From: Paraburkholderia fungorum
Lineage (GTDB): Bacteria > Pseudomonadota > Gammaproteobacteria > Burkholderiales > Burkholderiaceae
Length of the DNA: 64,000 bases
Assembly (NCBI RefSeq): GCF_900099835.1
Contig: NZ_FNKP01000001.1
Coordinates: 868,001 to 932,000, forward strand
Direction of reading: 5' to 3'
Position numbers and translations under genes: made by a program. Each line of letters begins with the position of its first letter. The first letter of the stretch is position 1. Positions 1 to 8,505 of the stretch are shown here, piece by piece. The notes beneath the pieces are model-generated. The model was given only the letters and a program-made list of their open reading frames with translations, made no database searches and was not told the origin of the DNA.

Positions 1-615
1 GACGACGCCTTCTCGGCGATGAAGCGCATGCGCAATCAGCCGGAAGTCCGCACGGTGCGCCAGTACGCCGATCATCCCGCGTACATTGCCGCGTTGGCTG
101 CGCAGGTGCATCAATATTGGCATCAGCATGGCCGGCCCGACTTTGCGGCAGGCGACAAGCTGGTGCTGAGTTTTCACGGCGTGCCCAAGCGCACGCTCGA
201 TCTGGGCGACCCCTACCATGAACAATGTCAGCAGACTGGCGCGTTGCTGATGCAGGCGCTCGAACTGACGCCGGTGGAATGCCGTATCACCTTCCAGTCG
301 CGTTTCGGCAAAGCCGAATGGCTGCAGCCGTACACGGCGCCTACGCTTAAGGAGTTGGGCGCGGCAGGTGTGCGACGCGCCGACGTTTTTTGCCCGGGTT
401 TCACCGCCGACTGTCTTGAAACGATTGAAGAAATCGGCATGGAAGTGCGCGACGAGTTTCTGCACGCGGGCGGCAAGGAGTTTCACCGGATTGCCTGCGT
501 GAACGCATCACAGCCGTGGATCGCCGCGCTTGGTGAAATCGTCGCGCAGAATCTGCAGGGCTGGCCGGTGCAGACGGTGCCTGTGCCGCACACCAGCGGC
601 AGTGGAGCAAGCTGA
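1..615 (+). CDS. hemH: Ferrochelatase, C-terminal part (5' end outside window)
   Basis: This is the downstream part of ferrochelatase, which inserts ferrous iron into protoporphyrin IX in the last step of protoheme synthesis. The reading frame is open from base 1, so the gene starts before the window. The segment carries the SFHGVPKR motif with the metal-site histidine and, further on, the [11 protein letters not shown] motif with the conserved glutamates of the active site. Both are hallmarks of the family and are in the expected order. The stop codon overlaps the start of hslR in an ATGA arrangement, so the two are probably cotranscribed and translationally coupled. Only the N-terminal domain is missing; what is present looks intact. 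Confidence 0.95.
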   Translation, partial: DDAFSAMKRMRNQPEVRTVRQYADHPAYIAALAAQVHQYWHQHGRPDFAAGDKLVLSFHGVPKRTLDLGDPYHEQCQQTGALLMQALELTPVECRITFQSRFGKAEWLQPYTAPTLKELGAAGVRRADVFCPGFTADCLETIEEIGMEVRDEFLHAGGKEFHRIACVNASQPWIAALGEIVAQNLQGWPVQTVPVPHTSGSGAS

Positions 616-1022
616 TGAACTACCAGATATCTACGGAAGCGGGCGCGAAGCTACGCATAGACAAATGGCTTTGGGCTGCGCGCTTTTTCAAGACTCGTTC
701 GCTCGCGGCGGACGCGGTCGACAAAGGTCATGTGCGGATCGGCGGCGCCAGCGTCAAACCGGCGAAGGACGTGCGGGTCGGCGACCTGGTCGAGATCGAA
801 ATCGAGCGGATTGTGTGGCAGGTGGAAGTGCTGGGAGTGTGCGATGTGCGTGGTCCTGCTAGCGTCGCGCAAACGCTTTACGCTGAGACCGAAGAGAGCA
901 AGGTAAAACGGCAGGTGGAGCAGGAGCGGCGCAAGACGTATCGCGAACCGGCCGCCGCTTTGCACGGCCGGCCGACCAAGCGCGACCGGCGCACTATCGA
1001 CAGATTTTCTGGTGGGGATTGA
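615..1022 (+). CDS. hslR: Ribosome-associated heat shock protein Hsp15 (S4 domain)
   Basis: The 135-residue product has an S4 RNA-binding domain over about residues 10-70, starting with LRIDKWLWAARFFKTRS, followed by a basic C-terminal tail. This matches Hsp15, which binds free 50S subunits carrying nascent chains after heat-induced translation abort and helps recycle them. Its ATG overlaps the hemH stop codon. It lies just before the grpE-dnaK-dnaJ block, which fits a heat-shock neighbourhood, although no heat-shock promoter is visible directly in front of it. Length and motif are typical; the alternative is a generic S4 protein of the RluB/Hsp15 group. Confidence 0.93.
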   Translation: MNYQISTEAGAKLRIDKWLWAARFFKTRSLAADAVDKGHVRIGGASVKPAKDVRVGDLVEIEIERIVWQVEVLGVCDVRGPASVAQTLYAETEESKVKRQVEQERRKTYREPAAALHGRPTKRDRRTIDRFSGGD

Positions 1023-1155
1023 ACAACTGCTCGATGGTCGCGTGCACACCGCCGTATTCCGTGGTGTGATCGTTGACCGCCCCGGACATGCAGATTGTGG
1101 TGGTGCCCGCAATCAGAACCAATGCGACCACCCCGATTGCAAAGGTCAGTTTCAC
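994..1155 (-). CDS. Small membrane or secreted protein, 53 aa, function unknown
   Basis: A 53-codon frame on the minus strand begins with GTG at 1155, preceded by an AAGGGGG Shine-Dalgarno-like run at a good distance, and stops at 994. The product starts MKLTFAIGVVALVLIAG, a single hydrophobic segment like a signal anchor or signal peptide, and ends in a polar tail of about 28 residues with one Cys near the end and one inside the hydrophobic stretch. It overlaps the 3' end of hslR by 29 bases in convergent orientation. I do not recognise a family. The support is the ribosome binding site plus the coherent signal-like N-terminus; there is no homology evidence, so it remains a prediction. Confidence 0.5.
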   Translation of the reverse strand: MKLTFAIGVVALVLIAGTTTICMSGAVNDHTTEYGGVHATIEQLFNPHQKICR

Positions 1156-1391
1156 GGTGCCCCCTTGGGAAGATTCTTTATTGAAACGGGCGAATCAGGT
1201 GGAAATTCAATAAACGCAAAGAGCCGGTAAGGTAGACGTCAGATTAGGGTTAACGTGTCTTTTCCGATGCTTTAATGGAGCATAGGTCACTTGCCGGCTT
1301 CCCTCAATCTCTATCTGATTGCGCCGCAATAATGGTTGTAACGGCGGATTTCGACTGAATCCCGCTAGTGTGAAAAGAGCGGGCAGACCCG
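1156..1391. other. Intergenic region before the grpE promoter
   Basis: Apart from the leader of the 53-aa minus-strand frame, I see no gene here. The base composition is somewhat more AT-rich around 1200-1280. No recognisable terminator for hslR was found. Confidence 0.5.
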
Positions 1392-1419
1392 CTTGAAATG
1401 GGTCTTTCCGGCCCCATCT
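1392..1419 (+). promoter_or_regulatory. Sigma-32 heat-shock promoter of grpE
   Basis: CTTGAAA (1392-1398) and CCCCATCT (1412-1419) are separated by 13 bases, an essentially exact match to the RpoH consensus CTTGAAA-N11-16-CCCCATNT. Transcription would start near 1427, leaving a leader of about 115 bases before grpE. This places grpE and the following thioredoxin-like gene in the RpoH regulon. Confidence 0.92.
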
Positions 1420-1539
1420 GCCGTTTCGTTATGCGAATGTACGTCGGACGATGTGTCGCGATTTTGCAACGCACAAATCGCACTATGTTCACGTATCGCC
1501 GCCACTGTTGGCTTTTACTTTTTAACGACTTTCAGCGAC

Positions 1540-2124
1540 ATGGAAAACACGCAAGAGAACCCGACGAGCCCGAATCCCACGCCCGCCGACGAAACCACGC
1601 GCCAGGCCGCGGAGGCTGCGGCATCCCAGCAGGACGCGGCTGCTAACGCCGGTGAGCCGGCGCCGGAAAGCGCTGAGCAGATCGCGCTGGCCGAAGCTCA
1701 GGCGAAGATCGCCGAATTGCAGGAAAGCTTCCTGCGCGCGAAGGCGGAGACCGAAAACGTGCGCCGCCGTGCTCAGGAAGACGTCGCCAAGGCCCATAAA
1801 TTCGCGATCGAGAGTTTCGCCGAGCATCTGCTGCCGGTGGTCGACAGCCTCGAAGCCGCGGTCGCTCACTCGTCCGACGATCTGCAGAAAGTGCGCGAAG
1901 GCGTCGAACTTACGCTGCGCCAATTGAGCGGCGCGCTGGAAAAGGGCCGCGTCGTCGCCCTGAATCCGGTCGGCGAGAAGTTCGACCCGCATCGCCACCA
2001 GGCTATTTCGATGGTGCCGGCCGATCAGGAGCCGAACACTGTCGTGGCCGTGCTGCAAAAAGGCTTTGTGATTGCCGACCGCGTGCTGCGTCCGGCACTC
2101 GTCACCGTCGCGGCGCCGAAGTAA
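1540..2124 (+). CDS. grpE: Nucleotide exchange factor GrpE
   Basis: GrpE releases ADP from DnaK and so drives the chaperone cycle in the cytoplasm. The 194-residue product from ATG 1540 has a low-complexity acidic/alanine N-terminus, a long coiled-coil segment (about 45-110) and the C-terminal beta domain with the conserved [13 protein letters not shown] signature and a later [14 protein letters not shown] motif. The frame stays open upstream to about 1393, but the region before 1540 contains the sigma-32 promoter, so ATG 1540 is the true start. It is followed by a thioredoxin-like gene and dnaK, an order that supports coordinated heat-shock expression. Confidence 0.96.
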   Translation: MENTQENPTSPNPTPADETTRQAAEAAASQQDAAANAGEPAPESAEQIALAEAQAKIAELQESFLRAKAETENVRRRAQEDVAKAHKFAIESFAEHLLPVVDSLEAAVAHSSDDLQKVREGVELTLRQLSGALEKGRVVALNPVGEKFDPHRHQAISMVPADQEPNTVVAVLQKGFVIADRVLRPALVTVAAPK

Positions 2125-2179
2125 GCACGTAGCGTCCTGTAGACGCTTCTGCAGCAAATCTCGCCCGGCAGGTGCAGCC

Positions 2180-2620
2180 ATGGCCAATATTCCCGTCGAC
2201 GCCACCGCGTTCGCCGCCTTCGACATGCAGGAACTCAGTGCCGACTCGTTCGACGCTGCCCTTGCAGGAGCCGGGGATGATCTGGCCGTGGTGTTTTTCT
2301 GGGGTCTCGACTGCTTCAATTGCGAGATCGCCAAGAAAGCCATGCTGGCACAACCGGACGCGATTCGTGCGCTCGGCCTCAGGTGGTTTCACAGCAATGT
2401 CTACGAGCACCGCGAACTGGGCCGGCGCTTCATGCTTCACGGCGTCCCCACGTGGTTCTTCTTTTATCGCGGCAAGCGGCTTGGCCGGGCAACCGGCTGG
2501 CACGGTCTTGGGCAGTTTCAGGCAGCGGTAGCGGCCGCGCGGGAAAAGATTCAGGGCATCGACGCCGCAGGCAGCATCCATGCCGATAGCGCGGATTCGG
2601 GCAAAAGTTCGACCGATTGA
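2180..2620 (+). CDS. Thioredoxin-family protein within the grpE-dnaK block
   Basis: The 146-residue cytoplasmic protein (no signal peptide) has a thioredoxin fold with the redox motif C-F-N-C at residues 45-48, after FFWGLDC, and the cis-proline segment HGVPTWFFF near residue 90. The active-site dipeptide FN differs from the GP of standard thioredoxin, suggesting a different redox potential or partner. It sits 55 bases after grpE and about 150 bases before dnaK, inside the heat-shock set, so it may protect or recycle oxidised clients or chaperones under stress; that role is inferred from position only. The start at 2180 gives the family's usual length, although the frame extends to 2072. Confidence 0.88.
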   Translation: MANIPVDATAFAAFDMQELSADSFDAALAGAGDDLAVVFFWGLDCFNCEIAKKAMLAQPDAIRALGLRWFHSNVYEHRELGRRFMLHGVPTWFFFYRGKRLGRATGWHGLGQFQAAVAAAREKIQGIDAAGSIHADSADSGKSSTD

Positions 2621-2633
2621 AAAAAATTAAAGA

Positions 2634-2667
2634 CCGCATCGTAAAAGAGGTCTTGAAAACGATGCGG
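2634..2667. repeat. Perfect 9-bp inverted repeat around the dnaK -35 box
   Basis: CCGCATCGT (2634-2642) and ACGATGCGG (2659-2667) are perfect inverted copies separated by 16 bases. The spacer holds the CTTGAAA -35 element and the right arm covers most of the promoter spacer. Its sequence is not the CIRCE element bound by HrcA. It could be a repressor operator or, in read-through mRNA, a hairpin. There is no T-run, so it is not a standard terminator. Confidence 0.7.
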
Positions 2668-2679
2668 ACGCACTTATGT
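2652..2679 (+). promoter_or_regulatory. Sigma-32 type promoter of dnaK
   Basis: A perfect CTTGAAA -35 element (2652-2658) is followed after 13 bases by ACTTATGT (2672-2679), a weak match to CCCCATNT. The spacing equals that of the grpE promoter. It would give dnaK its own heat-shock transcript in addition to read-through from grpE. Confidence 0.75.
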
Positions 2680-2773
2680 TGAGTGCAGGTAGGAATTCAG
2701 AGCGGATCGCCTTGCCGCCAGATGGGCAAACAGGGCGATTCCCGCAGCGATCAAAGTCAGGAGAACAGTAAAA

Positions 2774-4726
2774 ATGGGCAAAATCATCGGTATCGACCTC
2801 GGCACGACCAACTCGTGCGTGGCGATCATGGAAGGCAACTCGGTCAAGGTCATCGAGAATTCGGAAGGTGCACGCACCACGCCGTCGATCATCGCTTACA
2901 TGGAAGACGGCGAAATTCTCGTCGGCGCACCGGCGAAGCGTCAGTCGGTCACGAACCCGAAGAACACGCTGTACGCGGTCAAACGCCTGATCGGCCGCCG
3001 CTTCGAAGAAAAAGAAGTGCAGAAAGACATCGCTCTGATGCCGTACAAGATCATGAAGGCCGACAACGGCGACGCATGGATCGAAGTGCGCGATCAGAAG
3101 CTGGCACCGCCGCAAATCTCGGCGGAAACGCTGCGCAAGATGAAGAAGACCGCTGAAGATTACCTCGGCGAGCCGGTCACCGAAGCTGTGATTACGGTTC
3201 CCGCGTACTTCAACGACAGCCAGCGTCAGGCAACCAAGGACGCAGGCCGCATCGCCGGTCTGGAAGTCAAGCGCATCATCAACGAACCGACCGCAGCTGC
3301 GCTGGCCTTCGGCCTGGACAAAGCTGAAAAGGGCGACCGCAAGATCGCGGTGTATGACCTGGGCGGCGGTACGTTCGACGTATCGATCATCGAAATCGCC
3401 GACGTCGACGGTGAAATGCAGTTCGAAGTGCTCTCCACGAACGGCGATACGTTCCTGGGCGGTGAAGACTTCGACCAGCGCATCATCGATTACATCATTG
3501 GCGAATTCAAGAAAGAGCAGGGCGTCGATCTGTCGAAGGACGTGCTCGCATTGCAACGCCTGAAGGAATCGGCTGAAAAGGCAAAGATCGAGCTGTCGTC
3601 GAGCCAGCAGACCGAAATCAATCTGCCGTACATCACCGCAGACGCGTCGGGTCCGAAGCACTTGAACCTGAAAATCACGCGCGCCAAGCTGGAAGCGCTG
3701 GTTGAAGAACTCATCGAACGCACCATCGAGCCGTGCCGCGTTGCTATCAAGGACGCAGGCGTGAAGGTCGGCGAAATCGACGATGTGATTCTGGTCGGCG
3801 GTATGACCCGCATGCCGAAGGTGCAGGAAAAGGTTAAGGAATTCTTCGGTAAGGATCCGCGCCGTGACGTGAACCCGGACGAAGCCGTGGCCGTTGGCGC
3901 AGCGATCCAGGGTCAGGTTCTGTCGGGCGACCGCAAGGACGTTCTGCTGCTCGACGTGACCCCGCTGTCGCTCGGCATTGAAACTCTCGGCGGCGTGATG
4001 ACGAAGATGATCAACAAGAACACCACGATCCCGACCAAGCACGCACAGGTCTATTCGACGGCTGACGACAACCAGGGCGCCGTGACGATCAAGGTGTTCC
4101 AGGGCGAACGCGAAATGGCAGCAGGCAACAAGCTGCTCGGCGAGTTCAACCTCGAAGGCATTCCGCCGGCACCGCGCGGCACGCCGCAGATCGAAGTGAG
4201 CTTCGACATCGACGCGAACGGCATCTTGCACGTCGGCGCGAAAGACAAGGCGACCGGCAAGGAAAACCGCATCACGATCAAGGCAAACTCGGGTCTGTCC
4301 GAAGCCGAAATCGAGAAGATGGTGAAGGACGCCGAAGCGAACGCTGAAGAAGATCACAAGCTGCGTGAACTGGCCGATGCCCGCAACCAGGGCGACGCGC
4401 TGGTCCACAGCACGAAGAAGGCGCTCACGGAATACGGCGACAAGCTGGAAGCCGCCGAGAAGGAAGCGATCGAAACCGCGCTGAAGGACCTCGAAGAAAC
4501 GCTGAAGAGCGGTTCGGCTGACAAGGCGGCGATCGAAGCGAAGATCGAAGTCGTGGCAACCGCCTCGCAGAAGATGGGCGAGAAGATGTACGCCGACATG
4601 CAGGCAGCGCAAGGCGCCGAAGCAGCGGCAGCGGGCGCGGCAGGTCCGGGCGTGTCGGCTGGTGGCGCAAGCCAGCAGCAGGACGACGTGGTCGACGCCG
4701 ACTTCAAGGAAGTGAAGAAGGACTAA
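2774..4726 (+). CDS. dnaK: Molecular chaperone DnaK (Hsp70)
   Basis: DnaK binds exposed hydrophobic segments of unfolded proteins in an ATP-driven cycle with DnaJ and GrpE. The 650-residue product has the N-terminal actin-like ATPase domain ([16 protein letters not shown] at the start, [10 protein letters not shown] near residue 195), the interdomain linker [13 protein letters not shown] near 390, the substrate-binding domain to about 505 and a helical lid, ending in the conserved [12 protein letters not shown] tail. Length is typical of proteobacteria. An AGGAG-like site precedes ATG 2774. Codon use looks strongly biased towards the preferred C- and G-ending codons, as expected for a highly expressed gene. 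Confidence 0.99.
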   Translation: MGKIIGIDLGTTNSCVAIMEGNSVKVIENSEGARTTPSIIAYMEDGEILVGAPAKRQSVTNPKNTLYAVKRLIGRRFEEKEVQKDIALMPYKIMKADNGDAWIEVRDQKLAPPQISAETLRKMKKTAEDYLGEPVTEAVITVPAYFNDSQRQATKDAGRIAGLEVKRIINEPTAAALAFGLDKAEKGDRKIAVYDLGGGTFDVSIIEIADVDGEMQFEVLSTNGDTFLGGEDFDQRIIDYIIGEFKKEQGVDLSKDVLALQRLKESAEKAKIELSSSQQTEINLPYITADASGPKHLNLKITRAKLEALVEELIERTIEPCRVAIKDAGVKVGEIDDVILVGGMTRMPKVQEKVKEFFGKDPRRDVNPDEAVAVGAAIQGQVLSGDRKDVLLLDVTPLSLGIETLGGVMTKMINKNTTIPTKHAQVYSTADDNQGAVTIKVFQGEREMAAGNKLLGEFNLEGIPPAPRGTPQIEVSFDIDANGILHVGAKDKATGKENRITIKANSGLSEAEIEKMVKDAEANAEEDHKLRELADARNQGDALVHSTKKALTEYGDKLEAAEKEAIETALKDLEETLKSGSADKAAIEAKIEVVATASQKMGEKMYADMQAAQGAEAAAAGAAGPGVSAGGASQQQDDVVDADFKEVKKD

Positions 4727-4751
4727 AGCCAGGTCGCATTCAGACCGTAAA

Positions 4752-4775
4752 GCCGCACACGGCAACGTGTGCGGC
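4752..4775 (+). other. GNRA-capped hairpin between dnaK and dnaJ
   Basis: GCCGCACACG (4752-4761) pairs perfectly with CGTGTGCGGC (4766-4775), leaving a GCAA tetraloop. No T-run follows, so it is more likely an mRNA processing, stability or partial attenuation hairpin separating dnaK from dnaJ message levels than a full terminator. Confidence 0.7.
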
Positions 4776-4995
4776 CCGGCTGCACAAGCAGCGCCCCACC
4801 AGGGCAACACGCAACGTGCAAGAGCGGTTATCTCGCCTGGCGAGCCTTTTGGGGCTCTCCGGGCACATTTGTTTTATGGAGGGCGTTGTTTCGAGCCGGG
4901 TCAAAGCGGCGAAAAACGGCGGCCGGACGAGTCGTAAGACTCCAGCATTCAAGAGGAGCCACCGCGTCGCATTGCGCGAGTGGCGTTGAACCGAT

Positions 4996-6138
4996 ATGGC
5001 GAAACGGGATTACTACGAGGTTCTGGGCGTCGCAAAGAACGCGAGCGACGACGAAATCAAGAAGGCTTATCGCAAGATGGCGATGAAGCACCACCCCGAC
5101 CGCAATCCGGGCAACAAGGATGCGGAAGAGCATTTCAAAGAGGCGAAGGAAGCCTATGAAATGCTGTCGGACTCGCAAAAGCGTGCCGCGTACGACCAGT
5201 ACGGTCACGCGGGCGTCGATCCGAACATGGGTGCGGGTGGCGCGCAGGGCTTCGGCGGTTTTGCCGATGCGTTCGGTGATATTTTCGGCGACATCTTCGG
5301 CCAGGCGGCCGGCGGTGCAGCACGGGGCGGTGGTGGACGCGCGGGCCCGCAGGTGTATCGCGGCGCCGATCTGCGCTACAGCATGGAAATCACGCTGGAA
5401 CAGGCCGCTCACGGCTACGACACGCAAATTCGCGTGCCGAGCTGGGTGTCGTGCGAAATCTGCCACGGTTCGGGTGCGAAGCCCGGCACCAAGCCCGAAA
5501 CCTGCCCGACCTGTAGCGGCGCGGGCCAGGTGCGCATGTCGCAAGGCTTTTTCAGCATCCAGCAGACTTGCCCGAAGTGCCACGGCACCGGTACCTACAT
5601 CCCCGACCCGTGCGGCCATTGCCATGGCGCAGGCAAGGTGAAGGAAACCAAGACGCTGGAAGTGAAGATCCCCGCAGGTATCGACGACGGCATGCGTATC
5701 CGTTCGGCCGGTAACGGCGAGCCGGGTATCAACGGCGGTCCGTCGGGCGACCTGTACGTCGAGATTCATATCAAGCAGCACTCGGTCTTCGAGCGCGACG
5801 GCGACGACCTGCATTGCCAGATGCCGATTCCGTTCACCACTGCGGCGCTCGGCGGCGAAATCGAAGTGCCGACTCTCGCGGGCCGCGCGAGCTTCACGGT
5901 GCCGGAAGGTACGCAGTCGGGCAAGACGTTCCGCCTGCGTGGCAAGGGTATCAAGGGGCTGCGTTCGAGCATTGCCGGCGATCTGTACGTTCACGTTCAG
6001 GTCGAAACGCCGGTCAAGCTCACCGAGTCGCAGCGCGAATTGCTGCAACAGTTCGAGAAAGCGCTGGTGGAAGGCGGCTCGCGGCATAGCCCGCAGAGCA
6101 AGAGCTGGTTCGATCGGGTGAAGAGCTTCTTCGATTAA
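4996..6138 (+). CDS. dnaJ: Co-chaperone DnaJ (Hsp40)
   Basis: DnaJ delivers clients to DnaK and stimulates its ATPase. The 380-residue product has the J domain with HPD at residues 33-35, a glycine/phenylalanine-rich stretch (about 75-120), four CxxCxGxG zinc-finger repeats (about 145-215: [32 protein letters not shown]) and the C-terminal client-binding region. All elements of a class I DnaJ are present. It lies 270 bases after dnaK, with a stable hairpin in between; no separate sigma-32 promoter is obvious, so it is probably transcribed from the dnaK promoter. Confidence 0.98.
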   Translation: MAKRDYYEVLGVAKNASDDEIKKAYRKMAMKHHPDRNPGNKDAEEHFKEAKEAYEMLSDSQKRAAYDQYGHAGVDPNMGAGGAQGFGGFADAFGDIFGDIFGQAAGGAARGGGGRAGPQVYRGADLRYSMEITLEQAAHGYDTQIRVPSWVSCEICHGSGAKPGTKPETCPTCSGAGQVRMSQGFFSIQQTCPKCHGTGTYIPDPCGHCHGAGKVKETKTLEVKIPAGIDDGMRIRSAGNGEPGINGGPSGDLYVEIHIKQHSVFERDGDDLHCQMPIPFTTAALGGEIEVPTLAGRASFTVPEGTQSGKTFRLRGKGIKGLRSSIAGDLYVHVQVETPVKLTESQRELLQQFEKALVEGGSRHSPQSKSWFDRVKSFFD

Positions 6139-6164
6139 TGGCGGTTTGAAGTTTGGCGGTAAGC

Positions 6165-8066
6165 ATGACGGCAGATGAGTGCGGCGCAGTTTTCGCGCTG
6201 CTCGACGATTGCGACGCGACGGCGGCGCGCCGGTCGAGTCGTCTGTACACGGGTTTTGTGCACGAACGGGTTTGCGCGGACGCCGCGCAACTCGACAGCG
6301 TGTGTGAGACCGTGGCGGCCGATACCCGGCATGGTTTGCACGCCGTCGTGCTGGCCGACTATGAGTTTGGCCGGACCCTGCTCGATCTGGAGCGGCTTCG
6401 GTCTTCGAAAACGCAGCGTGGTGATGCCACGCTGCGTTTTTTATTGTTCGAACGATGTGAAAAGCAGTCGCGTGAAGAGGTCGATACGTGGCTTGCGGCG
6501 CTCGATGGCGCAGCGGCCGAGCCGTCGGTAGCGGGCACGGCGAACGTGCGCGCGAGCGTCGATCGCGCGCAGTTCGGCGCGGCAATCGACGCGATTCACG
6601 TGGCTTTGCGGGCGGGCGATTCGTATCAGGTCAACTACACGTATCGGCTCGATTTCGACGTGTTTGGCTCGCCAATCGCGCTTTATCGGCGATTGAGGGC
6701 GCGGCAGCCGGTGCCGTTCGGCGCGCTTATCGCGTTACCGGGCGATAACTGGGTGGTGTCGTGTTCGCCGGAGCTTTTCATTGAAAAGCAGGGCGCAAAG
6801 CTGCGCGCGCGGCCAATGAAAGGCACCGCATCGCGCTCGGCCGATCCCGTCGAAGATCGGCGCGCGGCGGAGTTTCTCGCGAACGATCCAAAGAACCGCG
6901 CTGAAAACGTGATGATCGTCGACCTGTTGCGCAACGATCTGTCGCGGGTTGCGCAGACGGGCTCGGTCAAGGTGCCGGCGCTGTTTTCGGTGGAACCGTA
7001 TGCGTCGGTCTGGCAGATGACGTCGACCGTCGATGCCGTACTGCTACCTGACACCTCCTTCGCCGGAATCCTTAGAGCGCTGTTTCCTTGCGGCTCGATC
7101 ACTGGTGCACCGAAGTATCGAACGATGCAACTGATCGACGAACTGGAGAGCACGCCGCGCAGTCTTTACACCGGCGCAATCGGGTGGCTCGACGCGGTGG
7201 CGCCATCGGCGGGACAGGATGCGGCGTGCGGCGATTTCTGCCTGTCGGTCGCGATCCGCACTTTGACGTTAAGCCGTAGTCCACAAACCGGCGCGCTGCG
7301 AGGCACGATGGGTGTCGGCGCGGGCATCGTTCTCGACAGCGTGGCCGCCGATGAATATGCGGAGTGTCAATTGAAAGCGAGCTTCCTGATCGGCGCGGAG
7401 CCTGGCTTCGATCTGTTCGAAACGATGTACGCGACGCGGGAAGAGGGCGTACGCCATCTGTCGCGACATCTGAAGCGGCTGTCGTCGAGCGCCTCGGCGC
7501 TAGGCTTCAAACTCGCCGACGAAGTCACTCTTCGCGCGCAAATCGCGGCGAAGTGCGCGGCGTTGCCGTCGCAAGCCGCGCACCGGATGCGGCTCGCGCT
7601 GAGCAAGAACGGCACGCTTCAGATCACCGCCGCCGAATTGTCGCCACTAACGGCGTCAGCGGATGCACCGATCGGCGTTCTGCTCGCAAACGAACAGGAT
7701 TTCCACGCAACGCAAGCCGGCGATCCACTGCTGCTTCACAAAACCACTCGCCGCGCCGAATACGATCGGGGCTGGCGCGAGGCCGAAGCTAAAGGCGCAT
7801 TCGATACGCTCTTCTTCAACGAACGAGGCGAGTTGACCGAAGGCGGTCGGTCGAACGTGTTTGTGAAGCTGGACGGGCGCTGGTGGACGCCGCCGCTCGC
7901 GTCGGGCGTGTTGCCCGGCGTGATGCGCAGCGTGCTGCTGGATGAGGATGCCGACGGCTTGCAGGCGGCTGAACGCGTGCTGACACGCGCCGATTTACGG
8001 AATGCCGAAGCGCTGATGCTCTGCAATGCGCTGCGAGGGGCGATGCCGGCGCGGGTTGTGGGCTGA
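6165..8066 (+). CDS. pabB: Fused aminodeoxychorismate synthase component I / aminodeoxychorismate lyase-like protein
   Basis: The product (633 residues from ATG 6165; a TTG at 6153 is possible) joins two enzymes of p-aminobenzoate synthesis for folate. Residues about 1-440 are a chorismate-utilising domain with KGTASRS, where the lysine corresponds to the PIKGT lysine of PabB, plus NRAENVMIVDLLRND and the GSITGAPK motif. The last 200 residues are a class IV aminotransferase fold like PabC (4-amino-4-deoxychorismate lyase), with HKTTRRAEYD containing the PLP lysine and FNERGELTEGGRSN. The glutamine amidotransferase subunit (PabA) is not encoded nearby. It starts 26 bases after dnaJ but is functionally unrelated to it. 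The pabC part is assigned by motif only. Confidence 0.92.
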   Translation: MTADECGAVFALLDDCDATAARRSSRLYTGFVHERVCADAAQLDSVCETVAADTRHGLHAVVLADYEFGRTLLDLERLRSSKTQRGDATLRFLLFERCEKQSREEVDTWLAALDGAAAEPSVAGTANVRASVDRAQFGAAIDAIHVALRAGDSYQVNYTYRLDFDVFGSPIALYRRLRARQPVPFGALIALPGDNWVVSCSPELFIEKQGAKLRARPMKGTASRSADPVEDRRAAEFLANDPKNRAENVMIVDLLRNDLSRVAQTGSVKVPALFSVEPYASVWQMTSTVDAVLLPDTSFAGILRALFPCGSITGAPKYRTMQLIDELESTPRSLYTGAIGWLDAVAPSAGQDAACGDFCLSVAIRTLTLSRSPQTGALRGTMGVGAGIVLDSVAADEYAECQLKASFLIGAEPGFDLFETMYATREEGVRHLSRHLKRLSSSASALGFKLADEVTLRAQIAAKCAALPSQAAHRMRLALSKNGTLQITAAELSPLTASADAPIGVLLANEQDFHATQAGDPLLLHKTTRRAEYDRGWREAEAKGAFDTLFFNERGELTEGGRSNVFVKLDGRWWTPPLASGVLPGVMRSVLLDEDADGLQAAERVLTRADLRNAEALMLCNALRGAMPARVVG

Positions 8067-8200
8067 AAAAAGCGGGAACGAGAGGCCGCCGGAGTGCTGG
8101 CGGCGATACTCACCATCGCACGCAACACGCGGCAGCGATTCAACTGCATGGCTCCCTACTCGTGGCACATCTGGTCAAAGCTGGCGCCAGTACAATCGCC

Positions 8201-8335
8201 TCAACCACGCCCCCCATGCAGCACCCGGCTCATCCAGTTCCCCAAGCGCTTATGCCACGCAGAATGATGCACGTCATGCGGTACTTCGGCATGCTCGCGG
8301 ATTCCTGCGACGTCGATCAGGCAGAACGGGCTCAT
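8201..8335 (-). CDS. Small protein, 44 aa, function unknown
   Basis: A 44-codon minus-strand frame starts at ATG 8335, preceded by a strong Shine-Dalgarno GAGGAGA at 8341-8347, about six bases away, and stops at 8201. The product begins MSPFCLIDVAGIREHAEV and ends NWMSRVLHGGRG; it is polar and histidine-rich in the middle, with no membrane segment. It stands alone in the roughly 440-base gap between the convergent pabB and panB genes. I do not recognise a family. The ribosome binding site is the main support. Confidence 0.5.
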   Translation of the reverse strand: MSPFCLIDVAGIREHAEVPHDVHHSAWHKRLGNWMSRVLHGGRG

Positions 8336-8461
8336 GGCGATCTCTCCTCGTCTTAGGTTCATGGCAACACGGCTCGCGGAAGAGCCGCATTGCCACATAA
8401 ACGAAGGTAGACCACCGGTTTTGCAGCCAATGTAGGATGGACCTCACAACGGCCGAAAAAA

Positions 8462-8489
8462 AGCCCGTCTGGTCCTATCCGCTACGGCT
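8462..8489 (-). terminator. Probable intrinsic terminator after panB
   Basis: Read on the minus strand, AGCCGT (8489-8484) can pair with the ACGGGCT arm (8468-8462) with one bulged base, and a run of seven T residues follows (8462-8456). It lies just past the panB stop codon. Confidence 0.5.
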
Positions 8490-8505
8490 CAGTAAGAGAA
8501 AAAAC

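Noticed and set aside
2634..2667. CIRCE operator (HrcA site) at dnaK
   Set aside because: The inverted repeat arms do not match TTAGCACTC/GAGTGCTAA and the spacer is 16 rather than 9 bases.
2627..4810. A 727-codon open frame on the minus strand opposite dnaK
   Set aside because: It mirrors the strong codon bias of dnaK; its product is compositionally odd and has no domain. It is a shadow frame.
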